From assembly GCA_022794035.1 (NCBI GenBank), contig JAAWDX010000007.1:62001-126000 (forward strand): DNA of 64,000 bases, given 5' to 3'. The translations under genes were made by a program, and so were the position numbers. The DNA comes from Lachnospiraceae bacterium (lineage in GTDB: Bacteria > Bacillota > Clostridia > Lachnospirales > Bianqueaceae). Below the pieces are notes generated by a model that saw only the letters and a program-made list of their open reading frames with translations, made no database searches and had not been told where the DNA came from. Shown piece after piece: positions 44,203 through 53,850 of the stretch (its first letter is position 1; the number at the start of each line of letters is the position of its first letter).

Positions 44203-45105
44203 TTAAACGGTCTCCTTTTCATTGGTTTCTAAATGCGATATAAAATAAGCGAGTGCTTCCTGCCAAGGCCTAAAAGAATATCCGACTGTTTTTATAAAAT
44301 GATCATGCGCCAGCGCTGAATAAGCCGGTCTCTTAGCTGGCGTCGGATACTCTTCTGTCGTACACGGCGAAACCTCAGCCGGAATCTGCGCATACTCCAT
44401 AATCTTTTTGGCAAACTCATACCAGCTGCAGATTCCCTCTCCAGTTCCATGATAAATACCATATTCCTCTGTGGTAACCAGCTGCAAAATATGATGCGCC
44501 AAATCTGCTGCATTCGTCGGATTGCCATATTGATCATTAACCACTTTGACATTTCCACGTTCCTTCCCCAGCCTCATCATAGTCTTTACAAAATTGTTTC
44601 CTGTATAGCCATAGAGCCAAGCGGTGCGTACGATGAAATACCTCTGACAATTTAAGATAACCGCTTTTTCTCCTGCATCCTTGGTGCGGCCATACGCGCT
44701 TTGCGGATTGGTCGCCTCCATTTCCATATAGGGCCTGTCTGCCTCTCCGCTAAATACATAATCCGTTGAAACATGGACCAGCTTACTGCCCAGCTTATCA
44801 GCTGCCAGCGCCAGATTCTCTGCTCCCACCCGGTTCACCTGATCAGCCAGTTCCTCTTTTTCCTCACACAAATTTACATTGGTAAAGGCTGCGCAATTGA
44901 TAATCACTGTATAGCCGCCGTTTGATACAAATGTCTCCACCGCTCTTCGATCTGTAATATCCAGCTCATCTACATCCACGGCACAAAATTCATACGCTTT
45001 TTCAAATAACGGAACCATCCCCAGCTCTGTATGCTTTCTTTTCAAACAACGAACAAGCTCTGCCCCCAGCTGTCCTTTTGCCCCAGTAATGAGAATTTTT
45101 TCCAT
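44203..45105 (-). CDS. rfbD: dTDP-4-dehydrorhamnose reductase
   Basis: A 300-residue SDR reductase, last step of dTDP-L-rhamnose synthesis. ITGAKGQLGAELVR is the nucleotide-binding motif, HVSTDYVFSGE and YGRTKDAGEKAV carry the catalytic Thr/Tyr/Lys, and RTAWLYG follows. It overlaps the rfbA stop by 1 nt (TAATG). Confidence 0.96.
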   Translation of the reverse strand: MEKILITGAKGQLGAELVRCLKRKHTELGMVPLFEKAYEFCAVDVDELDITDRRAVETFVSNGGYTVIINCAAFTNVNLCEEKEELADQVNRVGAENLALAADKLGSKLVHVSTDYVFSGEADRPYMEMEATNPQSAYGRTKDAGEKAVILNCQRYFIVRTAWLYGYTGNNFVKTMMRLGKERGNVKVVNDQYGNPTNAADLAHHILQLVTTEEYGIYHGTGEGICSWYEFAKKIMEYAQIPAEVSPCTTEEYPTPAKRPAYSALAHDHFIKTVGYSFRPWQEALAYFISHLETNEKETV

Positions 45106-45992
45106 TAATATCGAATCTTTCCTTCCGCTACTTTTTTTAAATGCTGACCATATGTGGATTTCCCATAAAGCTTAGCTGATTCTAACAGCATCTGCTGATC
45201 AATCCAACCGTTCTTATAAGCAATCTCTTCAATCGCTGATATCTTGATCCCCTGCCGTTTTTCTACCATACGGACAAAATCAGCAGCATCCACTAAGCTA
45301 TCCATCGTGCCAGTATCCAGCCATGCATAGCCGCGCCCTAAAAGCTTAACATCCAAATCTCCCTGTTCAAGGAATACCCTATTCAAATCGGTAATTTCCA
45401 GCTCGCCCCTTGCCGACGGCTTCATTTGTTTCGCATATTCTACCACTCTGTTATCATAGAAATACAGCCCTGTAATTGCATAATTCGATCTTGGATTCTG
45501 CGGCTTTTCTTCTACAGAAATGACTTTTCCCTTTTCATCAAATTCCACCACGCCAAACCTTTCAGGATCCTCTACATAATACCCAAATACGCTGGCTCTA
45601 TGGTTCTTCTCCGCATTCTCTACTGCTTCCTTCAGTATTTTTGAAAACCCATTCCCATAAAAAATGTTATCTCCTAAAACCATAGCGCAGGAATCCTCTC
45701 CAATAAACTCCTCGCCCAAAATGAACGCCTGCGCCAGTCCATCCGGAGAAGGCTGCACCTGATAGCTTAAATGAATTCCAAAATGGGATCCATCCCCTAA
45801 TAGCTTTTCGAAATTAGGCAGATCCTGCGGCGTCGAGATAATCAGGATATCCTTAATCCCCGCCAGCATCAATGTTGACAGCGGATAGTACACCATTGGC
45901 TTATCATATACCGGTAAAAGCTGCTTCGATGTCACCATCGTCAGCGGATACAGCCGTGTCCCCGATCCTCCGGCCAAAATAATTCCCTTCAT
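45105..45992 (-). CDS. rfbA: Glucose-1-phosphate thymidylyltransferase
   Basis: A 295-residue nucleotidyltransferase that makes dTDP-glucose. [18 protein letters not shown] is the signature loop; [27 protein letters not shown] and [17 protein letters not shown] are all conserved. The ribosome-binding site is AGGAGG. It begins the rfbA-rfbD-rfbB group that supplies dTDP-rhamnose to the glycosyltransferases here. Confidence 0.97.
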   Translation of the reverse strand: MKGIILAGGSGTRLYPLTMVTSKQLLPVYDKPMVYYPLSTLMLAGIKDILIISTPQDLPNFEKLLGDGSHFGIHLSYQVQPSPDGLAQAFILGEEFIGEDSCAMVLGDNIFYGNGFSKILKEAVENAEKNHRASVFGYYVEDPERFGVVEFDEKGKVISVEEKPQNPRSNYAITGLYFYDNRVVEYAKQMKPSARGELEITDLNRVFLEQGDLDVKLLGRGYAWLDTGTMDSLVDAADFVRMVEKRQGIKISAIEEIAYKNGWIDQQMLLESAKLYGKSTYGQHLKKVAEGKIRY

Positions 45993-45995
45993 CGC

Positions 45996-46718
45996 TTACC
46001 TCCTTATACTTCTTTTTATATATTGAAATAACACAATCATACGCCATTTTATCATTTTATACAAATTGCTGTGATGATCCTGTGTGACGGACTGCTCATG
46101 CCTGCGATACCGCAGCATCGGCTCCTGCAGCAAAAAGACCTTGCCATACCGCTCTGCCATTAGGCCAATCCATTGATCATGCATGGGCAAATCAGATGGA
46201 ACCGGCAATAGATACGGCCGCAATTCTCGATTGAAAGCCATACAGCATCCCATATAAGAATTTTTCAACCAATTTTTCAAAAATCCCGTACGTACCTGAC
46301 GCCATTGGAACAGCGTATTAGAAAGCAGCCTTCCCTCTGCGTCCATGAAAACCGCATCATGCAGCACCAGCGCCGGCCCATTCTCTGCTCTCAATCTCTG
46401 ACAGACCGCCTTAACCTTGCCTGCCTCCCATACATCATCCTGATCAGCCAAAAATATATAATTTCCTCTTGCTCTTTCGATTCCTCTTGCAAAATTTTGT
46501 ACCACGCCACAATGCTTTTCTGTAAAAAGCTGTATCTGCGGCCATTTTTCCGCATAGGCGGAAATGAGCTCACGGCTACCATCGATAGAGCCATCGTCCA
46601 TAACCAGCAGCTCATCGTCTGCTGATAGCTGTACAAGAATACTGTCTAGCTGAGGTTTGAGATATCGGATTCCGTTATAAAGCGCAAGGACAACTGAAAC
46701 CTCCGGCTCATTCTTCAT
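45996..46718 (-). CDS. Family 2 glycosyltransferase, probable rhamnosyltransferase
   Basis: A 240-residue GT2 enzyme. VSVVLALYNGIRYLKPQLDS starts the fold; ADDELLVMDDGS and FLADQDDVW carry the metal-binding acidic residues. The overall pattern resembles RgpB-like rhamnosyltransferases, and the neighbouring dTDP-rhamnose genes agree. A basic C-terminal tail (KWRMIVLFQYIKRSIRR) may touch the membrane. It overlaps the upstream GT2 gene by 11 nt. Confidence 0.88.
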   Translation of the reverse strand: MKNEPEVSVVLALYNGIRYLKPQLDSILVQLSADDELLVMDDGSIDGSRELISAYAEKWPQIQLFTEKHCGVVQNFARGIERARGNYIFLADQDDVWEAGKVKAVCQRLRAENGPALVLHDAVFMDAEGRLLSNTLFQWRQVRTGFLKNWLKNSYMGCCMAFNRELRPYLLPVPSDLPMHDQWIGLMAERYGKVFLLQEPMLRYRRHEQSVTQDHHSNLYKMIKWRMIVLFQYIKRSIRR

Positions 46719-47502
46719 GGAGCCTTCCCCGCCATTTCCAAAAATATTTAAGCATGGACTGAATTTGAATGCAAAGATATTTCTTTTTTTTCATATAGGC
46801 TCTTTCCCATAGATGCACCACGGAAACAGACGGTATATAAACAGTGCGGCCAATTTCTTGCACGCTGCGCGTGAGATCAGCATCCTCATTATAAAGAAAA
46901 TAACGTGGATCAAACCCTCCAATCTCTCTAAAGGTTTCCGTACGGATGACCATAAAGCACCCACTGCAAAACCCTACGTCAATCGGTTCTTCAATGTTCT
47001 GCCCTCTTAACGTATATTCATCACGCCAGCGTTTAAAAGGACCCCCATATTTTTCCAGCCTGCCGCCCAACATGTACCTGAATTTTGGCGTAAGCTTAGG
47101 GGTAAATTGCTCACTGCCATCTGCATTTAAAAACCGGGGCACTGCCAGATGTACATCCGGATGTTGCTCCATATAAGAAACAATCTCTGTAATCGCATCC
47201 TCCTGCAGCAGAATATCAGGGTTGATAATCACATGATATTTCGAAGTCAGTTTAGGAATTACTTTATTATGCCCGCTGCCAAAGCCTCTATTTTTCTTGC
47301 TCTGCATGAGCCAGACCTGCTGAAATTCTTCTTTGATAACCTCTACAGTCCGATCTGTTGATGCATTATCATAGATATATAATTCTAAATCTACGCCCTT
47401 CGTATGATCTAATACAGAATGGACGGCCTGTGCAATGATCGCCTGATTATTATAACAAACGATGCATGCGGATACTGGAATCTTTTTCTCTGCGTTATTC
47501 AT
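46708..47502 (-). CDS. Family 2 glycosyltransferase, WbbL-like rhamnosyltransferase
   Basis: A 264-residue GT2 enzyme. SACIVCYNNQAIIAQAVHSV begins the domain; YDNASTD, INPDILLQ (DxD-equivalent) and GFDPRYFLYNEDADLTRSV match the WbbL/rhamnosyltransferase type. Such enzymes add the first rhamnose onto the lipid-linked sugar, which fits its place directly after the initiating transferase gene. It overlaps that gene by 8 nt. Confidence 0.9.
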   Translation of the reverse strand: MNNAEKKIPVSACIVCYNNQAIIAQAVHSVLDHTKGVDLELYIYDNASTDRTVEVIKEEFQQVWLMQSKKNRGFGSGHNKVIPKLTSKYHVIINPDILLQEDAITEIVSYMEQHPDVHLAVPRFLNADGSEQFTPKLTPKFRYMLGGRLEKYGGPFKRWRDEYTLRGQNIEEPIDVGFCSGCFMVIRTETFREIGGFDPRYFLYNEDADLTRSVQEIGRTVYIPSVSVVHLWERAYMKKKKYLCIQIQSMLKYFWKWRGRLHEE

Positions 47503-48829
47503 CTACACCCTCCGTCCGATCTTTAATAAAAAGCATCTTTGGCGTCATCATCATAATTTTTAAATCCAGTCGAATAGAATACTTAGAAATGTACATTAAA
47601 TCCATCTCTAATTTATCATATGGGCTTGTATTGTATTTTCCTACTACCTGAGCAAAACCGGTGAGTCCTGCTTTGACCTTTAAGCGATAGGAAAACTCTG
47701 GAATGTCCTGACTGATCATCTCCGCTAGCTCCGGTCTCTCCGGTCTCGGGCCTACTACTGCCATATCTCCTTTTAAAATATTGAGAAGCTGCGGAAGCTC
47801 ATCCAGGCGAAAACGGCGCAGAATCTTTCCAACCGGCGTAATACGGTCATCTTCCTTTCCCGCCAGCCTAGCTCCATCTTTCTCTGCATCCACAATCATA
47901 CTTCTGAATTTATAAATTTCAAACACGCGCCCTCCGCGCGTAAGCCGCTTTTGCTTATAGAGAACAGGACCCTTATCATATGCTTTAATCGCTATTGCGA
48001 TTACAAGATAAAACGGAGAGGCAATTAAAAGGCCTATTCCTGCAATCACAATATCCATAATCCGTTTTACGAGCCGCTGTTCAAATGTAAGGCCATAATT
48101 TCTGCATAGCAAAAGGGGAGAATCAAATAGATGAATTTCATCCGCCCCCCTCATAATCACATCAGAAATCCGAGGCGAAACATAGATTCGAATATCATTC
48201 TCAAAACAATATTTTGTAATTTCATTTCGGATCTTAATATTTAAGTCACAAATAATGACCGCATCATAATGCTTGAGTCGCGGAAGAATCTTTTCGATGC
48301 CCTCTTCCTCATCAATCCACTCTTTTACCTGATACTTATCTTCCCGTGCCGTGATTTTAGCCATGAGCGCATTGACATGACGGCCTCTTCCTGATACCAA
48401 TACCATCCTGCGGGGCGGATAGATTTTATGATACACCTTGTCCCCAAGCCAAGTCCAGATTGTCATAAAAGCCATCTGAATCAGAGTGATGCTGACCATC
48501 GGCCAAACCCATAGAAACTGCCTGCCAATCAGACTGATCTGTACATACATTAAAACATTGACAACCAATATCCCCAGAATTTGAGAAAATAAAGTTTGTC
48601 CATAGGTATAAAACCCAATTTTATTTCCTTCGTTAATATATAATCCTAGATATAAAATAAACGCATACACGGCAATCACCATCCAGTTTCCTTTTCGGAA
48701 AAATGGATAGATGATCGTCAGCGCATAATATCGATACCAGACAAGCGCAAACATAACGACTAAAACAGCAATTGCCAGCAGCATAAAAGCAAAGCTGATG
48801 ACCCGCTTAACCGGTTCATAATTCTTCAT
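47495..48829 (-). CDS. Undecaprenyl-phosphate sugar phosphotransferase (polyprenyl glycosylphosphotransferase)
   Basis: A 444-residue WbaP/CpsE-type initiating enzyme. Four to five N-terminal helices (about 10-130) are followed by a Rossmann-like domain (about 135-240) and the C-terminal catalytic domain: KRIMDIVIAGIGLLIASPFY helix, KSRM-type block in FEIYKFRSMIVDAEKDG, RRFRLDELPQLLNIL and GDMAVVGPRPERPE. It transfers a sugar-1-phosphate to undecaprenyl phosphate and so starts glycan assembly. It is the first gene of Unit A with a strong promoter. Confidence 0.94.
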   Translation of the reverse strand: MKNYEPVKRVISFAFMLLAIAVLVVMFALVWYRYYALTIIYPFFRKGNWMVIAVYAFILYLGLYINEGNKIGFYTYGQTLFSQILGILVVNVLMYVQISLIGRQFLWVWPMVSITLIQMAFMTIWTWLGDKVYHKIYPPRRMVLVSGRGRHVNALMAKITAREDKYQVKEWIDEEEGIEKILPRLKHYDAVIICDLNIKIRNEITKYCFENDIRIYVSPRISDVIMRGADEIHLFDSPLLLCRNYGLTFEQRLVKRIMDIVIAGIGLLIASPFYLVIAIAIKAYDKGPVLYKQKRLTRGGRVFEIYKFRSMIVDAEKDGARLAGKEDDRITPVGKILRRFRLDELPQLLNILKGDMAVVGPRPERPELAEMISQDIPEFSYRLKVKAGLTGFAQVVGKYNTSPYDKLEMDLMYISKYSIRLDLKIMMMTPKMLFIKDRTEGVDE

Positions 48830-48849
48830 AGTATCTCCCGTTGTCTATC

Positions 48850-48890
48850 TTTCATAGCATTTTCTTTTGTATATTCCTATTGCTATGAAA
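48850..48890 (-). promoter_or_regulatory. Leader hairpin of the polysaccharide operon
   Basis: A perfect 10-bp inverted repeat, TTTCATAGCA/TGCTATGAAA, with a 21-nt loop lies about +13 to +54 of the predicted transcript, upstream of the initiating transferase gene. No U-tract follows. Its position is where antitermination or stabilising elements of long polysaccharide operons can be found. Confidence 0.5.
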
Positions 48891-48909
48891 TGTCTGATTT
48901 ACTTAGCAA

Positions 48910-48938
48910 ATTATACCATTTTTACATATGCACGTCAA
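48910..48938 (-). promoter_or_regulatory. Sigma-A promoter of polysaccharide Unit A
   Basis: Minus strand: TTGACG (48938-48933), 17-nt spacer with TGG before the -10, TATAAT (48915-48910). Confidence 0.85.
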
Positions 48939-48966
48939 CGCCTGCACCCATTCTGTTACAAAAGTG

Positions 48967-50196
48967 TTACATCTGCTTTTTTTTCGCCAAAATACTCCCT
49001 ACGGCAGCTTCCTGAGGAAGCTTAACCCATAGCTTCTGCTGCGCATGCGGAGCACTGGCCTGCCTTACGCCTGCTTCATCCAAGATCTGATCGATGCGAA
49101 AGCAAATTTCTGGTCCTTTAGGCGGTAATAGCAGCAGCTCTTCTCCCTCTGAAAACTTACCGCGCTGCTCCACCAAAAACAGACCCTCTGGCTCCTGCGG
49201 CAGCGCTAAAACCTTTCCCACAAAATCAATTTTTTTAATATAATCAGCGGTATCATATACCTGCTGCTCTGCTCCGGGTGCTTCTATATAAAATCCTGTT
49301 GTGTAGCCGCGATGACTCACTTTCCCCAGCATTTCCTTATAGTATTGCTTCTTAGATGCATACAAGGCTGGATCTTTTTTTAGATCATCCAGTGCTTCTC
49401 TATATATTTTAGTCACCATGGCTACATATAGCGGCGTTTTCATCCTTCCCTCTATCTTAATGCTGGAGACGCCAGCCTGTGCAAGCTCTGGCAGATACTC
49501 TATCATACAAAGATCCTTGGAATTAAATATATAAGTGCCCTCTTGTCCCTCTTCAACAGGGAAATATTCTCCCGGCCGGCTTTCCTCTACTAAGTGATAC
49601 CGCCATCTGCAGGGATGTGTACAGGCTCCCAGATTACTATCCCGTCCTGCCAGATAATTGCTTAACAGGCACCTGCCTGAAATAGAAATACACATAGCGC
49701 CATGTGCAAATGCTTCTATCTCCAATTCCTTTGGCGTATGCTGCCGGATTTCAGCCAGCTCCTTTAGAGATACCTCTCTGGCTGCCACCACTCTTTTAAT
49801 TCCTTGCTCATACCAAAATCCAAATGTAGCATAATTAGTCGCACTCGCCTGCGTACTTAAATGAATCTCCATTTGCGGGATTACCTTCCTTGCTACAGAG
49901 ATCATCCCGGCATCTGCCATAATTAAGGCATCTACTCCTATTTTTTCTAAGAATAAAAGATATTCCTCTAATCCCTCCAGATGCTGGTTATGCGCAATGA
50001 TATTGACAGTAACATGTACCCTCACACCATGCGCATGTGCATACATCACGCCTTCCTTCATCTGCTGCCTATCAAAATTTTTTGCCTTTGCCCTAAGCCC
50101 ATACATCTCTCCACCGACATAGACCGCGTCTGCTCCATAGAGCACCGCGGTCTTGAGGGCTTCCAAGCTGCCGGCCGGCGCCAATAACTCCATCAT
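48967..50196 (-). CDS. U32 family peptidase / tRNA-rRNA hydroxylation-type protein
   Basis: A 409-residue U32 protein. I start at the ATG pair at 50196 after AAGGAAAGG; a TTG at 50256 would overlap mltG. MELLAPAGSLEALKTAV and the U32 signature EAFAHGAMCISISGRCLLS are visible, with cysteines in GACTHPCRWRY suited to iron-sulfur binding. Relatives RlhA and TrhP act in rRNA/tRNA C5-hydroxylation and not as simple peptidases. The mltG-U32 order is common in clostridia. Confidence 0.9.
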   Translation of the reverse strand: MMELLAPAGSLEALKTAVLYGADAVYVGGEMYGLRAKAKNFDRQQMKEGVMYAHAHGVRVHVTVNIIAHNQHLEGLEEYLLFLEKIGVDALIMADAGMISVARKVIPQMEIHLSTQASATNYATFGFWYEQGIKRVVAAREVSLKELAEIRQHTPKELEIEAFAHGAMCISISGRCLLSNYLAGRDSNLGACTHPCRWRYHLVEESRPGEYFPVEEGQEGTYIFNSKDLCMIEYLPELAQAGVSSIKIEGRMKTPLYVAMVTKIYREALDDLKKDPALYASKKQYYKEMLGKVSHRGYTTGFYIEAPGAEQQVYDTADYIKKIDFVGKVLALPQEPEGLFLVEQRGKFSEGEELLLLPPKGPEICFRIDQILDEAGVRQASAPHAQQKLWVKLPQEAAVGSILAKKKQM

Positions 50197-50230
50197 TGCC
50201 TCATGCCTTTCCTTGTCTGCCAGTTCTATT

Positions 50231-51331
50231 TTATCTTTGATATGTGCCGTTCTCAACAGCTAAGAATTCATCGTAATCACTGGTAAACAGATGCTCATTG
50301 CTTCCGTCCTCATATCCAATGAAATACAGCCAATCGCCTTCTTCTGGATTCAAAGCAGCCTGAATTGCTTCCGCTCCGGGATTACAAATCGGACCGACCG
50401 GATATCCTGTGTGCTTATAGGTATTATATCCGGAATCGACCTCTAAGTCATCATAGCTCACAAAGTCATCTCCGCTGCCCTCTTTCTTTAAAGCATACAG
50501 CACCGTACAGTTTAATCCCCAGTTAAGCCCCTCGTTCATACGATTATACAAAACTCTGGCTACCTTAGGCCGCTCTGCACTCAGCATAGCTTCCTTTTCA
50601 ATTGCCGCCGCCATCGTAATCACCTGATCCATCGTCAAATTCATCGCTTCCATCTGCGACTTCCAGCCAGGATGCTGTTCCCATTTTCTTTCAAATTCTC
50701 TCAGCATTCGTTTTACGACGCCCTCTGCGCCATTTTTCGGGATAATATCATACGTATCTGGAAACAGATATCCCTCCAGCACATACTGCCGATCCTCCTG
50801 CTGCCCAAGCACACCGTAGTAATCAAAATTATAGTCAGTTTTATTGCATGCCTCTTCAAATTCAGACGCAAGACAGATGTTTTTTTCTTCCAAATATGCG
50901 CCAATCTGCCGCACGCTCCACCCCTCTGGAATAGTTATGGTGACGGAGTCTTCTTTGCCTCCTGTCTTTAATATTTCCATGATTTTGCTTTCCGGCATTC
51001 CTTTAATAAATTTATAAAGCCCATACTGAAATTCATTTTCCGCGCCTGTCAGCTTTGCCTTAATCTGAAAAAGCGTAACATTCTCAATCAGTCCCTCTTT
51101 TTCCAAAAGCTGCGCGATTTCTTTTGTATTCGCCCCTTCCGGAATATCCAAACTAATTTCCTCTCCGTTTGCGTCATATGTCTCATATTGATCGTCCTTG
51201 ATAAAATTATAAGTATAGGTATATGCCAGATAAGCGACTCCGGCTATACCCAAAACACAGGTGATGACAATAACGCCCTTTTTAAAATTCCTTGCAATAA
51301 ATCCCAAAATCAGGTTAATGATATCTGCCAT
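50231..51331 (-). CDS. mltG: Endolytic murein transglycosylase MltG
   Basis: A 366-residue YceG-family enzyme. One N-terminal membrane helix (about 16-38) is followed by a LysM-like region (IPEGANTKEIAQLLEKEGLI) and the catalytic domain with AAAIEKEAMLSAERPKVARVLYNRM (key Glu in IEKEA) and GYPVGPICNPG. MltG cuts nascent glycan strands to set their length. I choose the ATG at 51331, 6 nt after GGAGG. Confidence 0.95.
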   Translation of the reverse strand: MADIINLILGFIARNFKKGVIVITCVLGIAGVAYLAYTYTYNFIKDDQYETYDANGEEISLDIPEGANTKEIAQLLEKEGLIENVTLFQIKAKLTGAENEFQYGLYKFIKGMPESKIMEILKTGGKEDSVTITIPEGWSVRQIGAYLEEKNICLASEFEEACNKTDYNFDYYGVLGQQEDRQYVLEGYLFPDTYDIIPKNGAEGVVKRMLREFERKWEQHPGWKSQMEAMNLTMDQVITMAAAIEKEAMLSAERPKVARVLYNRMNEGLNWGLNCTVLYALKKEGSGDDFVSYDDLEVDSGYNTYKHTGYPVGPICNPGAEAIQAALNPEEGDWLYFIGYEDGSNEHLFTSDYDEFLAVENGTYQR

Positions 51332-51362
51332 TTTAACCTCCATTTCAAAGCGCAGCTACTAA

Positions 51363-53066
51363 TCAGCCCTTTACTTCCATAATAATTGGAAGAATCATAG
51401 GACTGCGCTTGATTTCTCTCCACAGGTGATCCCGAAGACTATCCCGAATGAGCGCCTTGATATTATTCCAGTCCATCACATTCAACGGTGCATTTCCAGC
51501 CAGCACATGAGAAACAACCGCCCGGCAGCTTTCCATCAGCACCTCTGACTCCTTCACATACACAAAGCCTCGGCTTACAATATCGGGACCTGCTACAACT
51601 TCTCCGCTGCCGCGGTGCAGACCAATCACTACAATCATGAGGCCATCCTGAGATAAAATTTTTCGGTCTCTCAAGACAATATTGCCAACATCTCCTACGC
51701 CAAGACCGTCGACCAAGACTGGCTCCACGTCAATATATCCGCTTACCTTTGCCGAGTAGCTGTCCAGCTCCAGCACATTGCCATTGCACATAATGATAGC
51801 GTTTCTCTCATCATGCCCCAGCCCTTTAATTAAATCGGCATGCGTTCTCAGATGACGGTATTCTCCATGCACGGGCAAAAAATATTTCGGCTTAACCAAG
51901 CTATAAATCATTTTCAGCTCTTCTTGGCTTGCATGACCGGATACATGCGCATCCTCATAGGTGACCTTAGCACCCTCTACCATTAAATCATTGATTACTC
52001 GGCTGACCATTTTTTCATTTCCCGGTACCGGTTTGCTGGAGAAAATGACTGTGTCACCCTCTTTGATTTCAATGGCCTTATGCTCTCCGCTGGCCATTCG
52101 GGATAAAGCGGCCATAGGCTCTCCCTGACTTCCGGTTGTAATGATCACCAGTTCATCATCATCGTAATTTTTCATATCCGAGATATCAATCAAAACACCA
52201 TCGGGTACTTCCAAATAATTAAGCTCCAGCGCTGTATTGATCACATTCACCATGCTACGTCCTACGCAGACCACTTTACGTCCATACTGAATGGCCGCAT
52301 TGATAATTTGCTGCACTCGGTCCACATTAGAAGCAAAGGTTGCTACCAAAATACGCCCCTGTGCCTGTGGAAACATTTCCGTAAACGTACTTCCCACTGT
52401 ACGCTCGCTCATCGTATAGCCCTTGCGCTCTGCATTCGTACTATCGCTCATGAGCGCTAATACTTTCTTATGACCCAGCTCTGCAAAACGCTGCAAATCA
52501 ATCATATCTCCATGAATCGGTGTATAATCCAGCTTAAAATCTCCGGTATGCACTAAAACACCGGCGGCTGTGCTAATCGCAAGCGCTACCGCATCCCCTA
52601 TGCTATGGTTGGTTCGGATAAATTCCACCTTCATATGTCCAAGCTCAACCACATCGCCCGGTTTTACCATCGTCAGCGTATAGCTCTTCAGATTAAACTC
52701 TTCCATTTTGTTGCGCACTAAGCCAAGTGTTAATCTAGTGCCATATACCGGCACTCTAAATTCACGCAAAAAATACGGCAGTGCGCCAATGTGATCCTCG
52801 TGACCATGCGTCAGTACAACCCCTTTGATCTTATCCTGATTCTGGCGCAGGTATTCAAAATTAGGAATAATCAAATCGATTCCCGGCATTTCATCTCCTG
52901 GAAATGCCAGTCCGCAGTCAATAATGACAATTTCATTTTCACATTCAATCAATGTCATATTTTGCCCGATCTGATCTAATCCTCCCAAGGGGATAATCTT
53001 AACAGACTTTCTGGGTCTCCTTGGTGCTGCTGTATTATTTTTTCTTCTATTCGTTGTCATCATCAT
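51363..53066 (-). CDS. rnj: Ribonuclease J
   Basis: A 567-residue metallo-beta-lactamase/beta-CASP nuclease with 5'-3' exo- and endonuclease activity in mRNA and rRNA processing. The zinc motif is LTHGHEDHIGALPYFL (about 84-99); HTGDFKLDYTPI, TNAERKGYTMSE and FSSKPVPGNE follow, and HVSGHA in the beta-CASP region is present. The basic N-terminus overlaps the DUF1292 gene by 20 nt. Confidence 0.96.
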   Translation of the reverse strand: MMMTTNRRKNNTAAPRRPRKSVKIIPLGGLDQIGQNMTLIECENEIVIIDCGLAFPGDEMPGIDLIIPNFEYLRQNQDKIKGVVLTHGHEDHIGALPYFLREFRVPVYGTRLTLGLVRNKMEEFNLKSYTLTMVKPGDVVELGHMKVEFIRTNHSIGDAVALAISTAAGVLVHTGDFKLDYTPIHGDMIDLQRFAELGHKKVLALMSDSTNAERKGYTMSERTVGSTFTEMFPQAQGRILVATFASNVDRVQQIINAAIQYGRKVVCVGRSMVNVINTALELNYLEVPDGVLIDISDMKNYDDDELVIITTGSQGEPMAALSRMASGEHKAIEIKEGDTVIFSSKPVPGNEKMVSRVINDLMVEGAKVTYEDAHVSGHASQEELKMIYSLVKPKYFLPVHGEYRHLRTHADLIKGLGHDERNAIIMCNGNVLELDSYSAKVSGYIDVEPVLVDGLGVGDVGNIVLRDRKILSQDGLMIVVIGLHRGSGEVVAGPDIVSRGFVYVKESEVLMESCRAVVSHVLAGNAPLNVMDWNNIKALIRDSLRDHLWREIKRSPMILPIIMEVKG

Positions 53067-53406
53067 TTTCTTCTACTTCCAAATCATAATTTTCTGAACT
53101 GCTAAATATTTCTGCTATCGTTTTAAATTCAGCTTCCGTCATCTCCGTTGTTACACCAAAAACAATTTCTGAATGCTCTACCGTGACAATAAACTCTGCC
53201 TGCTCTTTCTCACAGAGCTTAAAAATATAAGCAGCATCATCCTGTTCTTTCTCGTCTTCCTCGTCCTCTTCATAAGCCGGAATCGCTAAAATATAAGCAT
53301 TTTCTTTTTGCTGCATATAATCTACTACTTCCATATCCATCGAAACTTCTTCGAGCGGATCGGTAACAATAATCCAATCTAATTCCTGTAACTCAATATG
53401 ATTCAA
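53047..53406 (-). CDS. DUF1292 family protein
   Basis: A 119-residue acidic protein of the DUF1292/YrzB family, with runs such as EEDEEDEKEQDD and an acidic tail. The role is unknown; the gene is regularly found between ruvX and other housekeeping genes in Firmicutes. The start is a TTG preceded by GGAGGAGGAG. Its end overlaps the rnj start by 20 nt. Confidence 0.82.
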   Translation of the reverse strand: MNHIELQELDWIIVTDPLEEVSMDMEVVDYMQQKENAYILAIPAYEEDEEDEKEQDDAAYIFKLCEKEQAEFIVTVEHSEIVFGVTTEMTEAEFKTIAEIFSSSENYDLEVEENDDDNE

Positions 53407-53421
53407 ATTCTCCTCCTCCTT

Positions 53422-53850
53422 TTATTGATTTTGGTGAGCATCTAAATAAGACTGCAAAATCAAAACGGCAGCCAATTGATCTACAACCTGTTTTCTCTTT
53501 TTTCGATCCATACCTACTTCTATCATAGGTTGCTCTGCTTGTCTCGTTGTTAAACGCTCATCCCATAATAAAATTTCTATCTGGTACAGATCTCTCTGCA
53601 ATCGCTTTTGAAAGGCAAGTGTTTTCTCCGCTCTTTCCCCCAAGGATCCGTTCATATTTTTAGGTAGCCCTAAAACAATGGTACGCACTTCATTCTCTTC
53701 GCACAATGCGCGAATTCTGCGTACCGTTTGCTTTAAATTGACCTCTTCTTCTCTTTTAATCGTTTCAACAGGAGATGCCAAAAAACCGCTGGGGTCGCTC
53801 ATCGCAACACCCACCGTTTTACTGCCATAATCCAGCCCTATAATTCTCAC
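53422..53850 (-). CDS. ruvX: RuvX/YqgF family (Holliday junction resolvase-like / rRNA processing)
   Basis: A 142-residue RNase H-fold protein. The N-terminal GLDYGSKTVGVAMSDP holds the first catalytic Asp; VLGLPKNMNGSLGERAE and LLWDERLTTRQAE supply the others. YqgF is linked to 16S rRNA processing and possibly recombination. The start is GTG and overlaps the ireB stop as GTGA. Confidence 0.94.
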   Translation of the reverse strand: MRIIGLDYGSKTVGVAMSDPSGFLASPVETIKREEEVNLKQTVRRIRALCEENEVRTIVLGLPKNMNGSLGERAEKTLAFQKRLQRDLYQIEILLWDERLTTRQAEQPMIEVGMDRKKRKQVVDQLAAVLILQSYLDAHQNQ

